Origin: Amorphochlora amoebiformis | Lineage: Eukaryota > Cercozoa > Chlorarachniophyceae | DNA: 64,000 bases | NCBI GenBank assembly: GCA_054601695.1 | Contig: BAAHQB010000378.1 | Coordinates: forward strand, 62,001-126,000 | Reading direction: 5' to 3' | Shown here: piece after piece, positions 1-57,229 of the stretch | Position numbering within the stretch: position 1 is the stretch's first letter | How the letters are laid out: the number at the start of each line of letters is the position of its first letter | Notes under the pieces: model-generated | The model's database searches: none | What the model was told of the DNA's origin: nothing | What the model saw: only the letters and a program-made list of their open reading frames with translations | Program-made: the position numbers and the translations under genes

Positions 1-76
1 TATATATACTACAAACATATATATACATTTATGTATTATATATAATACCACACATTATATACATATGCATATACAC

Positions 77-115
<39 letters not shown>

Positions 116-202
116 CACACATATATATATGTATGTATATACATATATATATATATATATAACATATTTATATGTAAAAAAGGGGCATATGTGTTCTATC
201 AG

Positions 203-752
203 GTAAGCCCAGATGACTTCGATATCGCATTCGCCCAGACCAAGTTTGTCATCGTCGGGAGTGATCAGAAAGAGCGGGAGGTGAGCAACTCTGAGAGTTT
301 CATATTCTTGAACTTAGCATATCTCTCTGTCTATCTGTTATCCACCCTCTATTATGCTCATAGTGTATGATAAGTTCGTATGATAAGTTCGTATTCCTCC
401 TCTATTTCTGTCAGTCTTGAGCCGTTCGCTCTCTTAGAGAAAGATTTATTGTGAAATAGTTTCCTTTCCTTTGGTTGTGTGTGTTATGTACATGTGTTCG
501 TGTGTGTGTCGTGTCAGCTGGTAGGCAAGGGCAAGGAAAAAACCCTCAGTTGGGCCAACCGCAAGGAGTTCTGCCAGAGGATTGTCGACTATCGCAAGAC
601 CGAGTTCAAACAACAGGTAGAAGACATATGTATACATATAATACATATATATATATATATATATATAATATATATGTATATTGTTAAAGCAATATAAATC
701 AGGTGGACTACAATCAAACTCTGGACTACCCTTCTACCTTCCCGCTGCACTA

Positions 753-801
<49 letters not shown>

Positions 802-1666
802 ATGTATATATATATATATATATATTATATACACATATATACACATACATACATATCTATATATATATATATATAATGTATATAAAGGTAAAATATACAA
901 CTGATATATATTATATTCAGTGCGCGGCTATGCGTCGAGGGCTGGCCTGCGTCGTTCCTTATCCCCTCTTGTCTATCTTTGCTTGGGAAGAGCTAGAGAT
1001 TCAAGTGTGCGGACGGTAAAGCTTTTAATTTATGATCAATTTACAGTTTATACTTTAAATGTACATAATGTACATATATATATATATATATAACATATAT
1101 ATATATATATATTTGTATATATATATATATATATTATAAATGTATATGTACATTTATATTATATATATATATATATATACATTGCTTTTCATCTCTCCTC
1201 TCTTCTGTCCAATCTTCGTCTCATCCCCCTTTCTCTCTCTCTCTCTCTCTTCCCCTTTCTCTCTCTTCTTTTCATCCCTCTCTCGTCTCTATTCTTCTCT
1301 CTCTCCTATTTTTAGAAATTGATATTAGGGATCATGATTCTCTCTTTAAGATAGGAATTAAGGGGTTTATGCTATATTATGGTTTAATCTTTGATGAGGA
1401 TTCCCGTCGAACTATGAAATTCTATTTACGATATATATATACATCATAAATATACAATATATATATATATATAGTGAAACAAGTACATGGGGGTTTACAT
1501 TCACTCAGAGCATGCATAGAGTCCGTTTAAACTTTACGACCCGTGAGAACATGAATACTATCGTGTAGACATGTCCATGTGCTTAACCCTTATGCGTTGT
1601 AAGTAATATAAAAATATGTATACATATACATTTATATACGTAGTATATAGGTACATATATAAATAC

Positions 1667-1703
<37 letters not shown>

Positions 1704-2149
1704 TGAACATATGTTTGCGTGTTTATGCCGTGCAACTGTGTACCATACATCTGTCCTTTTCATATCTACCCCTTTCTCCCTCTTTTTTTTTCATATAAAC
1801 ATATTAATATATATATATATATTTTATAATGTAAATTGTATCAAGCTTTTTTTATTATATTTTATATCGTATACATGTATATACGCGTACCTATATGTAC
1901 ACATATATATCTAAATATACATATATTTATGTTATTATCAGATCACAGATGAACATCGATCTGCTTCAAAAGATGACTCGCTACCAGGTGGATAAAGTTG
2001 TTGATAGTTTATCAAGTAATTCCCTTAATTGCTGGAATTCTAAATTGGAATACACCAAATCTATAGGGTTGCAGCGCTCATGACCGCCACATTCAATTCT
2101 TCTGGGAAATCATGCGGGAGCGATTTGACGGTACTCGTGCAAAAAAATG

Positions 2150-2183
<34 letters not shown>

Positions 2184-2839
2184 GTATAATATATATATGT
2201 GTGTGTGTGTGTGAGTGTAGGCATAATGTTTATGTATATATGTACGCAGTATATTTATATATGTATGCATACTAGTAAATATATTTATATAATATTTATA
2301 TAATATTTATTACATATACATGTAGTATAAATCTTTTTGTTTATATGTACATACGTACATAATTAAACACATATTAATGATGTGTATCCATTCTAAAACA
2401 GAGATGGAACGCGCGAAGTTCCTCAAATTCGTTTGGGGAAGAGCGCGATTGCCTGGTAACCTGACTCATTACTACCCCTCTACTTACCCTCTTGAGAAAT
2501 TTCAACTTTTTCCAGTGCGAGCGGCGGACTTCCAGACCCACTTCATCATCAACGACCTCCCAACCAGCGGCAATCCAGACTCTTATATGCCTATCGGGTA
2601 TAAAGATATTTTTCCTAAGCTAGAGAGAAAACAAATGTCTAGAAATGTCAAAGTGCTAAACCACTGCTTATGGATGTCATCCAAACTTTTCCTCAAAATT
2701 AACGAGAAACCATTTTTGTATGAAATATATCCAATATAGACACACACACACACACATATGTATATAGTATCTATATAAAATATGCACATACTTCCATAAA
2801 TGGAGGCATATTCATATATGATTATATATATATATGTAT

Positions 2840-2890
<51 letters not shown>

Positions 2891-3047
2891 CATATATGTA
2901 TGTACACACTAATGTGCAAAGCAAAATTATTTCAATAAAAATGTAAACTATGTTCATAATCAATATGTGAATACATATAAATATGCATAATATGTCAAAC
3001 ATTGTTTAGATGGTTCAATATAAATTACACATTTAAATACATGGAAT

Positions 3048-3127
<80 letters not shown>

Positions 3128-3296
3128 GTCATTTAGGCATACGTGTTTCTTCACGGTCGACATTCCACGGTACACGAACCTGGCAATTATGCATAAGCGG
3201 ATGCTATACGCCATCACTCACTGTGAAGCCATTGACGCTGACTATGGACCGGAGAATATCAGGGTAGCTGAAGAAGACGACTCGGACGAAGACTAG
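203..3296 (+). CDS. HECT-type E3 ubiquitin ligase, C-terminal HECT domain (5' truncated by window)
   Basis: Eight exons can be joined in frame: 203-280, 518-616, 921-1015, 1942-1987, 2067-2130, 2402-2455, 2516-2597 and 3137-3296 (TAG stop at 3294-3296). They give 225 residues of a HECT domain, which takes ubiquitin from an E2 onto a cysteine and passes it to a substrate. Landmarks in order are SWANRKEFCQRIVDYR, MRRGLACVVPYPLLSIF followed by WEELEIQVCG, then HDRHIQFFWEIMRERF and FLKFVWGRARLP. The C-lobe motif GHTCFFTVDIPRYT contains the expected catalytic cysteine. The wording resembles HERC1/HECTD4-like HECT domains more than NEDD4-like ones (family knowledge). The protein does not stop soon after the C-lobe but continues into an acidic tail, AEEDDSDED. 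The N-terminal substrate-binding part lies left of the window. Introns are mostly (TA)n, and one holds a possible MITE at 677-760. It converges with the PI3-kinase gene. Confidence 0.93.
677..760 (+). mobile_element. MITE-like element, short copy
   Basis: This lies in a HECT-gene intron. It starts TATATTGTTAAAGCAA and ends GCTGCACTACCAATATATA. The interior (702-757) matches 8429-8476 closely (GGACTACAATCAAA, then CTGGACTACCCTTCTAC). Its ends are approximate inverted repeats (TATTGTTA against TACCAATA), flanked by TATA. An open frame crosses it, but the ligase exons read through without it, so it is not an exon. Confidence 0.4.
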
Positions 3297-3880
3297 ATGT
3301 AACATTTCCATCTTAGAGAACATAGTTCAGAAGATACTCTGGACTGCCAGAGAAGATCTCGACTTTCTGAGGAAGCCTGGCGCTGGTCGAGCTGTCAATT
3401 TTTCAACATTATTTTAAGTATCACTGACGTATTTACTAGATACCTAGGATACGATATACTACAACCACGATATAATAAAAAACGAAAAAGAGTCCAGATG
3501 TGTAGCATCTGGATACTGACTGTTACCCAGCATATGGAATTTGTCTTGTACCTACTAGACCTAGTAGACTAGAGACCAGCCAATTGCTACTATCTAGACT
3601 ATTCAGTGTCCAGGTTTTTATACGTTATCTAGTACTACTAGTACTAGTATCTAGAGTATTTGCATAAGGTATAGATGTAACTTATATTCTACGTAGATTA
3701 TATCACGTCTAATACCCAGTTCTACTATGAACGATTCTGTTAACTCCAGTAACTTCTCGGTGAATTTGCCGAAAATAGCCTTTTACTATCTAGACTCTAG
3801 AGACTATCCAGATTCCAGAGTGTGGATTCAACAACTTCTAGAAACCTAGCTAGATGTTAGTCTAGAAGGTAAGAAACTTG
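3297..3880. other. Convergent 3'-3' spacer, CTAG-rich
   Basis: This is the whole spacer between the stop codons of the HECT ligase (+) and the PI3-kinase (-). It has no supported gene and almost no (TA)n, unlike most noncoding DNA in the window. It is very rich in CTAG, including TCTAGA, ACTAGT, CCTAGG and the run TAGTACTACTAGTACTAG around 3633-3650. The 3' UTRs and poly(A) sites of both genes should lie here. Confidence 0.85.
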
Positions 3881-17138
<13,258 letters not shown>

Positions 17139-17307
17139 CTCAAAGGAGGTAGCTAGCATATAGATCTCCTTGCAATCGCATGCTTCCCCACCAAAATTTC
17201 AAGAATCCCGTAGAAGATAACCTCACAGATTGTTTTGGGGAAAGTCAACCACCTTCGGCCTTGGCCCTTGGCATGGTTACCAAGCCGCCAGATTTCATGG
17301 CTCGTTA

Positions 17308-17505
17308 GGTTTTCACTCGTCGGGTGTCATCCGGGGATCCCCCGTTTGTATCGGGGTTGAGTTTGAAATCCCGTGGATTCCGACTACTGCTTCCGTGCCT
17401 TCGTCCCCCCTCTTTTTCAACAGGAAACAAACGGTCCTTTCGCCTCCCGTACTAGCGAATAGCAAAGAGAGCGTGTCCCCTTCTTCCTCCACATAGATTC
17501 CGACT
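17308..17505 (-). CDS. Possible 5' exon of the PI3-kinase gene
   Basis: The minus strand is open for about 65 codons after a plausible acceptor (TTTCAG at about 17506) and reads, in part, GDTLSLLFASTGGERTVCFL. Its position just upstream of the mapped PI3-kinase exons and its TA-free composition favour an N-terminal exon. I could not find a donor whose phase fits the next exon. The plus strand is also open across 17230-17496, so the assignment is tentative. Confidence 0.3.
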
Positions 17506-17801
17506 GAAATCCTGGAAATTAAGGCTAGGAGTCACTCGGAAGATAGGATTTTGCCCACCGAGATACCAGACAAACATCAGGTATCAATCACATCTCTGCA
17601 TTTCACGATGCGCTATTAATACCGTGATCAAGCAAGATATATCCAGTTCGTAAGAATTTTATAAGCTCGGCAGCCTCCCCTGTCTGCTCCCTCCTTATCT
17701 TTCTATCTCGATCCCCTCCTCTCTTCTTGTCCCTCTCCCCGCCTCTCTCTCTTTTCAGCGTATTTGGTTTAAACTCGACACCTCTAAAGTATCAGTGTGT
17801 C
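17506..17801. promoter_or_regulatory. Divergent 5'-5' spacer between PI3-kinase and the 330-residue gene
   Basis: This is a TA-free interval between two genes pointing outward. It contains a pyrimidine-rich stretch (about 17675-17757) ending in TTTTCAG just before the plus-strand gene. That could be the 3' end of a 5'-UTR intron or a CT-rich core promoter. I see no TATA-like element that decides a start. The role follows from the gene arrangement only. Confidence 0.4.
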
Positions 17802-25262
<7,461 letters not shown>

Positions 25263-25670
25263 CCTGCCTCGATATTACGTTCAGGGCCCAGCTGCAGCCC
25301 TTGCTTTTCGCAGGAAACCGTACAGAATATGTCAATTACTAGTAGTAGATTCTAGGGATTATTATATTAGCAAGATCTTCAAGCTAGAGCACTGATTTCC
25401 AGGCTCCAGATTTGAGATGATGTAGAGTCTTTAGAGCCCGCCTGACTGTCTAGTCATATCTATCTATTACTAGTATTACTTCTGAATAGTTTACTGTAAT
25501 CTGGGACAGTACCACTAGTAGTACATAGGGAAGACTCAGTAAATACTAGCTATAGGTCCAGTCTAATCTAGATAATCTAGATAATTTACATACATGGGCG
25601 TGTGTGTGCTACTACTAGAATAGATAGATACGTAGCTTCTCTAGTTTTGGATGCATCATATTATATACAT

Positions 25671-25722
<52 letters not shown>

Positions 25723-26168
25723 TCACGCATGATTGAAGCTCATGACTCATTATAATATCTAGAATACTACTACTGGTACGTATTCAGTCTACTATATCTA
25801 TTATACTACTCGTACTACTTGGCCCGAAATTATAACTAAATATCTCGCTATAATTTTACTAGTTATGATCGTTCTATGGTGTGTACTTACTATAGATGTC
25901 GCGGCCGGGGCTGAGCCACTCGAGTACATGTACATGTCTGGATGAGTATATACATGTATACGTACGTACGTACTAGACTACTAGTACTGGCAATCATTGG
26001 CATATGAGCGGCTACATGCGTATCCGGCATACGTACGTATCTAGGTATACGTACGTATCTAAGTATACGTACGTATTTAGGTATACGTACGTCTCTAGGT
26101 ATACGTACCAAAATACACCAAAATACGTACCAAATATTAGATATATCTAGTATATCTAGTATATATAT

Positions 26169-26228
<60 letters not shown>

Positions 26229-26515
26229 ACATATATATATATATACTAATCCTCAGAACTACTACACTGTAGCACTTACTAGTTCTAGTGGTACTAACTA
26301 CTAGATCATGTAACAAGTGATAACTGACCAGGCTTTTACTAGTTCTTCCTTCTACTTTTAGGCATATATGAATATTAACTTCAATTTTCTAGCGACCGTA
26401 CTACTCTGGCTACTAGAGACTACACTAAACTAATAAATCAGTCTGGGTAGTAAGTAGTAACACTAGCTCGATCAAAGAATATGTGAAGTAACGCTGTTTC
26501 ACTTAAGGCTTCGTC
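25263..26515. other. Convergent 3'-3' spacer, CTAG-rich, with minisatellite
   Basis: This is the spacer between the 330-residue gene (+) and homoaconitase (-). Apart from TA tracts near 25675-25720 and 26165-26245 it is unique DNA with many CTAG and ACTAG words, matching the other convergent spacers. It holds an 18-bp minisatellite at 26030-26109. I see no supported gene; the minus ORF at 25890-26174 is a translation of the minisatellite. Confidence 0.8.
26030..26109. repeat. 18-bp minisatellite, unit CTAGGTATACGTACGTAT
   Basis: About four head-to-tail units with one or two substitutions each (ATCTAGG, ATCTAAG, ATTTAGG and CTCTAGG variants). Every unit contains the palindrome TACGTACGTA, so a single strand can fold in several registers. 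Related ACGTACGTACGTACTA lies just upstream at about 25962. Confidence 0.9.
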
Positions 26516-51118
<24,603 letters not shown>

Positions 51119-51334
51119 GGCGGTCTCTCGGCCAGCCGAAAAGATAAATTAAATTTAATTCCCAGACCCGGTGGTGCTCCCGATAAAGGAAACGAGACTT
51201 GTCAGGAGACGTATTTACATAAAACTTCGGCTGGCGGCTTCGCGACCCCCACCTTGCAATGTAGGTTTGGATGTGCAGACAGAACGGTATTATACGGGAT
51301 TCCAGGCCTAAAAAAGAGTTTGAATATTATGCAG
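51119..51334. promoter_or_regulatory. Divergent spacer between homoaconitase and the zinc-finger gene
   Basis: Only about 216 bp separate the homoaconitase ATG (51116-51118, minus strand) from the first traceable exon of the plus-strand gene. The interval is TA-free and has no CTAG clustering. It must hold at least part of both promoters and probably the short first exon with the start codon of the plus-strand gene. A bidirectional promoter is inferred from the layout. Confidence 0.45.
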
Positions 51335-51909
51335 GGTACGAGGCAGTGCGAAAATCAAAGCGCAGGAGAAGCGGCTGAAGAAGTTAAACTCCGATCGGTC
51401 GAACAAAAAGAATGACGGCAAGTCCTTTAAGGCGGTATGCACCTGACCCAAGACCCCCACAGCACTGTGTATAAAGGCTATTCATAAGATATGATGTATG
51501 TTCCTGTTCCTCAGAATAAAGCCGCTGGGCTCAAGCTGGTTTGCGGAGAGTGCAAAGCGTCATTCCCAAACATAGTAGTCGCGTCGGACCACTTCAACGC
51601 ACGACACCCGAAGAAGCCTTTCCCAAGCTCATGGCAGGCAGCCAAAGATGTACGAGCACAATTTAAGTATATACACGGCCATGTAGGCAACGGTTAATCT
51701 TTGGGGTTGAACATGCGCAGGCTTTGGACGCAGAAGCACGTGCAGAGACGGAGAGGAAAGCTCAGAAGAAAAAGAAGGCCAAGGAGAAAGCTGAGAAGTT
51801 ATCCAAAATCAGGATGGCTCTGACAAAATTTTACGAGGAAAATGCTCCTGATAAGGTAGGGCCGAGGATAATACACACACAGACACACACACAAATATAC
51901 ACATACATA

Positions 51910-51942
<33 letters not shown>

Positions 51943-52051
51943 TAATATATATATATATATATATACATATAAATATATATATATATATTTATATAATATA
52001 TGTATATATATATACATATGTGTGTGTATCTGAAAACATACATATATATTT

Positions 52052-52085
<34 letters not shown>

Positions 52086-52103
52086 CATATTAAATATATA
52101 TAT

Positions 52104-52137
<34 letters not shown>

Positions 52138-52197
52138 TATTCACATTGATATATGCATAATTTATATCATATATATATATATATATGTATGTATGTA

Positions 52198-52228
<31 letters not shown>

Positions 52229-52238
52229 TATAATATAT

Positions 52239-52269
<31 letters not shown>

Positions 52270-52277
52270 GTGTGTAT

Positions 52278-52361
<84 letters not shown>

Positions 52362-52442
52362 TATATTGTGTAATATAATATTATATATATTATATATTAT
52401 ATATACATGTTTATCTCGAACTTTATCTTTTGTATACATTAC

Positions 52443-52494
<52 letters not shown>

Positions 52495-52507
52495 ATATAT
52501 ATATATA

Positions 52508-52589
<82 letters not shown>

Positions 52590-52982
52590 TGTATGTAAAT
52601 ACATATATACACAAATATCTATGTATATTACACGTATATATATATATATATATATATGTATATACATATACATTTATTTATTCGTGTATGTTTGTTTGTT
52701 TGTATATGTCACATCCATTGATTCGAGTCAATAGTTGACTATAGATGAAGACTGCTAGAGGAAGCAAAGAAGAGACATGGGAGCGCAGAACCGAAATATA
52801 TAGATCAGTAGATTGCAGATGCTCGAAGGGAGAGAATGAAGAAAAGATATGGTTTTCTGAACTTTGATGCACATTAGGCTGGAAATATCGAGAAGATCAT
52901 GACAAAATATGATGGTAAATGGGACAAGCTTGAGGCAGGACTTAAAAAGAGCTATGGAGAGAAGGCTCCAACGTTAGTGTAG
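51335..52982 (+). CDS. Small lysine-rich protein with ZNF706/SERF-like zinc-finger region (start not resolved)
   Basis: Four exons join in frame: 51335-51434, 51515-51649, 51721-51855 and 52878-52982 (TAG 52980-52982), giving 157 residues. The first traced exon begins in mid-codon, so a first exon with the ATG must lie upstream. A basic N-terminal part ([20 protein letters not shown]) leads into one zinc-finger-like unit: [13 protein letters not shown], then [12 protein letters not shown], with the C-x2-C and H-x4-H spacing of ZNF706/At2g23090-type proteins. A charged helix follows ([17 protein letters not shown]), and then a tail with [17 protein letters not shown]. That C-terminal extension is longer than in the family as I know it. 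Two introns are short (80 and 71 nt) and TA-free, while the last is about 1 kb and TA-filled. Molecular function is unknown. Confidence 0.72.
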
Positions 52983-53478
52983 CTCGGACGACCTGTCAAT
53001 TGCAAACGTTAACTTGCATCAAATTACGCCAGTGTACACTTACTGTAGGCTTGGTGTTGGGATATAGTGGTACTAATGAGATTATGTATGTTCAAGTTCG
53101 GAAACGTTTCCTCATTCTAGTATATACACATACACACATATATATATATATATATATACATACATATACATATGTATTATATCATTAAAACAACTATGAA
53201 ATTCACTGAAGTCAAATTTATTTAACTATCCTTCGTGCCACACTGCTGCTAGTAATAATTATCATGACGGTTATGAATGCAAGAACATAGCTCTTCTCAT
53301 CAAATCATTATGTACAATTTATAACGAAGTGCAGGCGGCCTTCTCCTAGCTCTGGACTCCCTCTCTCAAACTTTACGGTTTACATTAAACACATGTAGTC
53401 CGCGCTGACTCTATAGCGAGATGTACTACTGTACGTACATGTTTGTACCGTCATCACGTATAGAAATACACATATATA

Positions 53479-53517
<39 letters not shown>

Positions 53518-53632
53518 CTATATATATATATATATATGCTATATAATATATATATATACATATATACATGTATATATATTACAAATTTATAAATATAATT
53601 ATATATAATTTAATTATATCAATTGTATACAA

Positions 53633-53684
<52 letters not shown>

Positions 53685-53704
53685 ATATATATAATATATG
53701 TATC

Positions 53705-53740
<36 letters not shown>

Positions 53741-54350
53741 TATCTACATGTATAAAATATACATGTACACGTTTACGTATTACATACAGTCTGCATTTAT
53801 GTGCATGCATACATGTACATACGACAGTATATGTACATAATATTACATTTTCATTTTTGACCTCAAAAACGTCGGTTTGTCGAATTGACATCCCTGATCA
53901 CCCATCCTGCCTGCCAAATCCTGAAGGGAGCGGAGGGCTGTGAGGGCCGATAATTCGTGTCCAGGTGGGGGTGATACTTACTGGTGTTTAGCTTGTGCGA
54001 GCGTGTCTGTTGTATATAAGCTCCCTCCTCGACATGTCTCATACGGAACCTATCATCAGTATATCCAACTTCGCGCTAATGAATCCATCGTGCATGGTTC
54101 TGACACCGCGGTCATTCTTGTCGTCGGGTTGTCGAGCTTGAGAACAAACCATGCTTCGGAAACGAACCATTAGTATATGGCGTCAGGTACATGCAGAGAA
54201 GGAGAGAAGTTTCAAAGTACTGTGTACGTATTGTGGGGCATCCTAAGCATTGATTCCTGGCCGTCGCATAGATACCTAGAATACCTACAACCGCATGCAC
54301 AATTCCAATGAATGGGGCCTGTGAGGACCCGCGAATATTTTTTATGGAAG
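52983..54350. other. Left part of the ZnF/EF-hand convergent spacer, no supported gene
   Basis: Unique sequence (52983-53460 and 53850-54350) flanks a TA tract (53470-53760). The plus strand is open at 53940-54173, but with no ATG, splice context or recognisable motif, so I do not call it. Nothing here resembles a tRNA or rRNA. Confidence 0.5.
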
Positions 54351-54399
54351 TTGTAAAAAAAGCATGTAGACAGCAAAATTAGCCTCCATATGTCTCCGA

Positions 54400-55000
54400 A
54401 TGGGCTTTTGTTTTCCTCAAAATATCCACCTAACTCTCTCCCTCCCTCTTCCCCCTTTCCGGCTCCACACAATACAATTCCAACTTTCAAAGTAAAATAT
54501 CTCTCCCCCCAAAAATTTAAAAGTGCTCCTATAATTGCACAATATATATCCCTCTATATCCGCACAAATTACGGGCAGAAGTAAGGTATGGGGCAGCTTG
54601 GGGGGGGAAAAAGTCTGGAAGGATTTCGGGCGGCTGTCCAACGTCACTCTGGTTGACATCTCCTGTCACAGTGAGTGACAGTCCTGTCACAATGAATGAC
54701 ATAGCCTCTGTCACTCTAAATGACTTGCATCACACCCTCTAAGACTGGCCCAAATCCCGACCGGAAATCCTTCCCGACCATTTCCACCCCCCCCATCCAC
54801 CCAGGCGTTACATACACCTCTTCTATTTGCGCGTATAGAGAGATATTATTTGTGCAATTATGAACGCACATTTTTTTGGGGGAGGGAGAACCGGGATTTA
54901 TCTTGAAACTTCGATTTACATGCAAAAGGGGTCGAAGAGGGGGATTGCCGAGGGAAGGTCTCAGGGGCCTTTTCAGGTATTTTGAGGAGAATCAACGGCG
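54400..55000. repeat. Diverged long inverted repeat (fold-back element)
   Basis: The left arm (about 54400-54600) is similar to the reverse complement of the right arm (about 54790-55000). Paired landmarks in order: CCTCAAAATA (54415) with the complement of TATTTTGAGG (about 54978); a CCTCTTCCCCCTTT-like block; AACTTTCAAAG with a GAAACTTC block (about 54903); CCCCCCAAAAA with TTTTTTTGGGGG (about 54871); and TATAATTGCACAA with TTGTGCAATTAT (about 54851). The centre holds three small hairpins. I found no transposase. Confidence 0.55.
54662..54726. repeat. Three consecutive CTGTCAC/GTGACAG-type hairpins
   Basis: Three consecutive units of about 20-25 bp each carry CTGTCAC followed a few bases later by a TGAC-type partner. 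The first is a near-perfect stem, CTGTCACAGTGAGTGACAG; the others are CTGTCACAATGAATGACA and CTGTCACTCTAAATGAC. They sit at the centre of the larger inverted repeat. Confidence 0.75.
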
Positions 55001-55293
55001 CGTTCGCATATAACTGAGAGTCGAGGGGCTTGTTTACATACATATTCCGACTTATGTAAAATTGGCCCGAGGTTCGATGTGGGTGGTGGTCCGTGAACCT
55101 CCTGCATATATGCGGGCGGTAACTCGGCAGTACTTATAAATACTCCCATCGGACGTGAATCTTTGCGTGACTATTTCCATAATCGATTCATACAGTCCCA
55201 CAAGTCGCAACTCCTATGTGTGCTGTCATGGGTTCGGATGTTCATACGGTCTTATGTAATTCCCATGTTACCCATGTTCTAGCAATAGATATG

Positions 55294-55383
<90 letters not shown>

Positions 55384-55564
55384 CTATAGACTACAATGTA
55401 AATACATATGTGTGTACATACTATATGATATATACATATATATATACATATATATATATTTAAGTATATATATGTATATATATATATGTGTGTGTGTGTG
55501 TATATTAGATACCTGCTTACGGTATCCTTTACCGTTATAATTTTGACATGGTTTACAACAACTC

Positions 55565-55598
<34 letters not shown>

Positions 55599-55964
55599 CT
55601 ATATGTGTATATATATATATATATTGTATAATATATATATATATATACGGTATATCTAAGTTCATAAAATTTGTGATATACATATACACACATATATATA
55701 TATATATATATGATATATATATATATATATAAATATATTTAATATTATTTTCATAGCATAACTTGGCTTCATCGAGTACCTCAAGATCACTCCGTATGGC
55801 TCTACGTAAGTATAGCGTGAAATCATAAATCCAAAGATATTATACTCGCCAGACTTATTTATTCATATTATGCGCATGTGTATGTATATGTAAGATGTGT
55901 ATATATGTGTGTGTATATATTTGTATGTATTTGTGCATAGGTATTTATGTATGTACATGATATA

Positions 55965-56006
<42 letters not shown>

Positions 56007-56074
56007 ATATGTTTTTATTATGCATATCATATGCATGCATGTACATGCACACATATTTGATAATACATGCATAC

Positions 56075-56108
<34 letters not shown>

Positions 56109-56112
56109 GTAC

Positions 56113-56144
<32 letters not shown>

Positions 56145-56200
56145 ATATATATCATACCTAGCATTATAATTGTGAATATTTTTACATTTATATACACTGT

Positions 56201-56231
<31 letters not shown>

Positions 56232-56302
56232 CATATGTATATATATATATATATATACATACATATATATATATATATATGATGATACATGCATATCTAC
56301 TG

Positions 56303-56348
<46 letters not shown>

Positions 56349-56459
56349 TTATATATATATATATACATATATAATATGTAGTATATATAAATATAAATAT
56401 GTACACCAGATACGGTGGACATACATTTCTAGATATTCAGATATTAAGTAGATCTTCTG

Positions 56460-56497
<38 letters not shown>

Positions 56498-56519
56498 TGT
56501 ATATATTATAAATATATTG

Positions 56520-56728
56520 AACTTTAGGGAGAGCTTATAATGATGTGCATCGATGTACACATATTATATAGATAATATTTATATATTACATTTTTACGTG
56601 TGCATATCAGGGCCTAGGGAGAGCTTATAAGGGATGTACATCGATATTATAGGTTACATGATGTTTTTATATATGTATATAATATATACATATATAGTCC
56701 CTGGGTAGAGCTTACAATGGTGTACGTT

Positions 56729-56782
<54 letters not shown>

Positions 56783-56910
56783 TGTGTGTGTGTGTATGTA
56801 TAAGTATATATATGCAATATGCATGCATAGATAGCGCATAACATGTATCTATGTTTTTCAATATAAATACATAGAGGCCCTGAGAGAGCTTGTAATGATT
56901 TATGTTGGTT
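56520..56910. repeat. Four dispersed copies of a GGGAGAGCTTATAATGATGT-like block
   Basis: Copies start near 56526, 56613, 56700 and 56877. They share GAGAGCTTATAATGRTGT, preceded by CCTAGG or CCCTGRG and followed in two copies by CATCGAT. The first three are about 87 bp apart and the last 176 bp. The spacers are TA-rich. The surrounding 55050-57230 is otherwise mostly (TA)n with no supported gene. Confidence 0.8.
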
Positions 56911-56924
56911 AGGAAGATACATAA

Positions 56925-56967
<43 letters not shown>

Positions 56968-57093
56968 TATATACTTACGTAATAAATGTGTGTGTTTGTG
57001 TGTCACGGTCTGCATGTACATGCATACTTAAGTATATATTATATACATATATATATATATATTATATATTATGTATATATATATATATACCTT

Positions 57094-57138
<45 letters not shown>

Positions 57139-57229
57139 TTATAAATATATATATATATATATATATTTGTGTGTGTGTTTGTGTGTGCATTTCTTGTGTT
57201 TTTGCATCTAAATATACTATCTGTACTCT

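Noticed and set aside
681-1019. Reading frame crossing 703-760 as an extra HECT exon
   Set aside because: The ligase reads in phase from 616 to 921 without it, and the segment matches an intronic repeat at 8429-8476.
17230-17496. 88-residue plus-strand ORF
   Set aside because: No splice or start context linking it to the plus-strand gene. The opposite strand is equally open and lies at the expected 5' end of PI3-kinase.
25890-26174. Minus-strand ORF with RIP-x-YVRI repeats
   Set aside because: Translation of the 18-bp minisatellite; no start or splice context.
52753-52866. Short ATG-started frame [17 protein letters not shown] in the last zinc-finger intron
   Set aside because: The exons on either side join in phase without it; the frame ends in TGA and no acceptor/donor pair fits.
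55060-55140. Possible tRNA (GGTTCGATGTGG resembles a T-loop)
   Set aside because: No acceptor-stem pairing or anticodon arm at the right spacing.
55752-55806. Exon-like segment ending in a strong GTAAGT donor
   Set aside because: No partner exon found on the plus strand within the spacer, and the best reading frame has a stop at its start.
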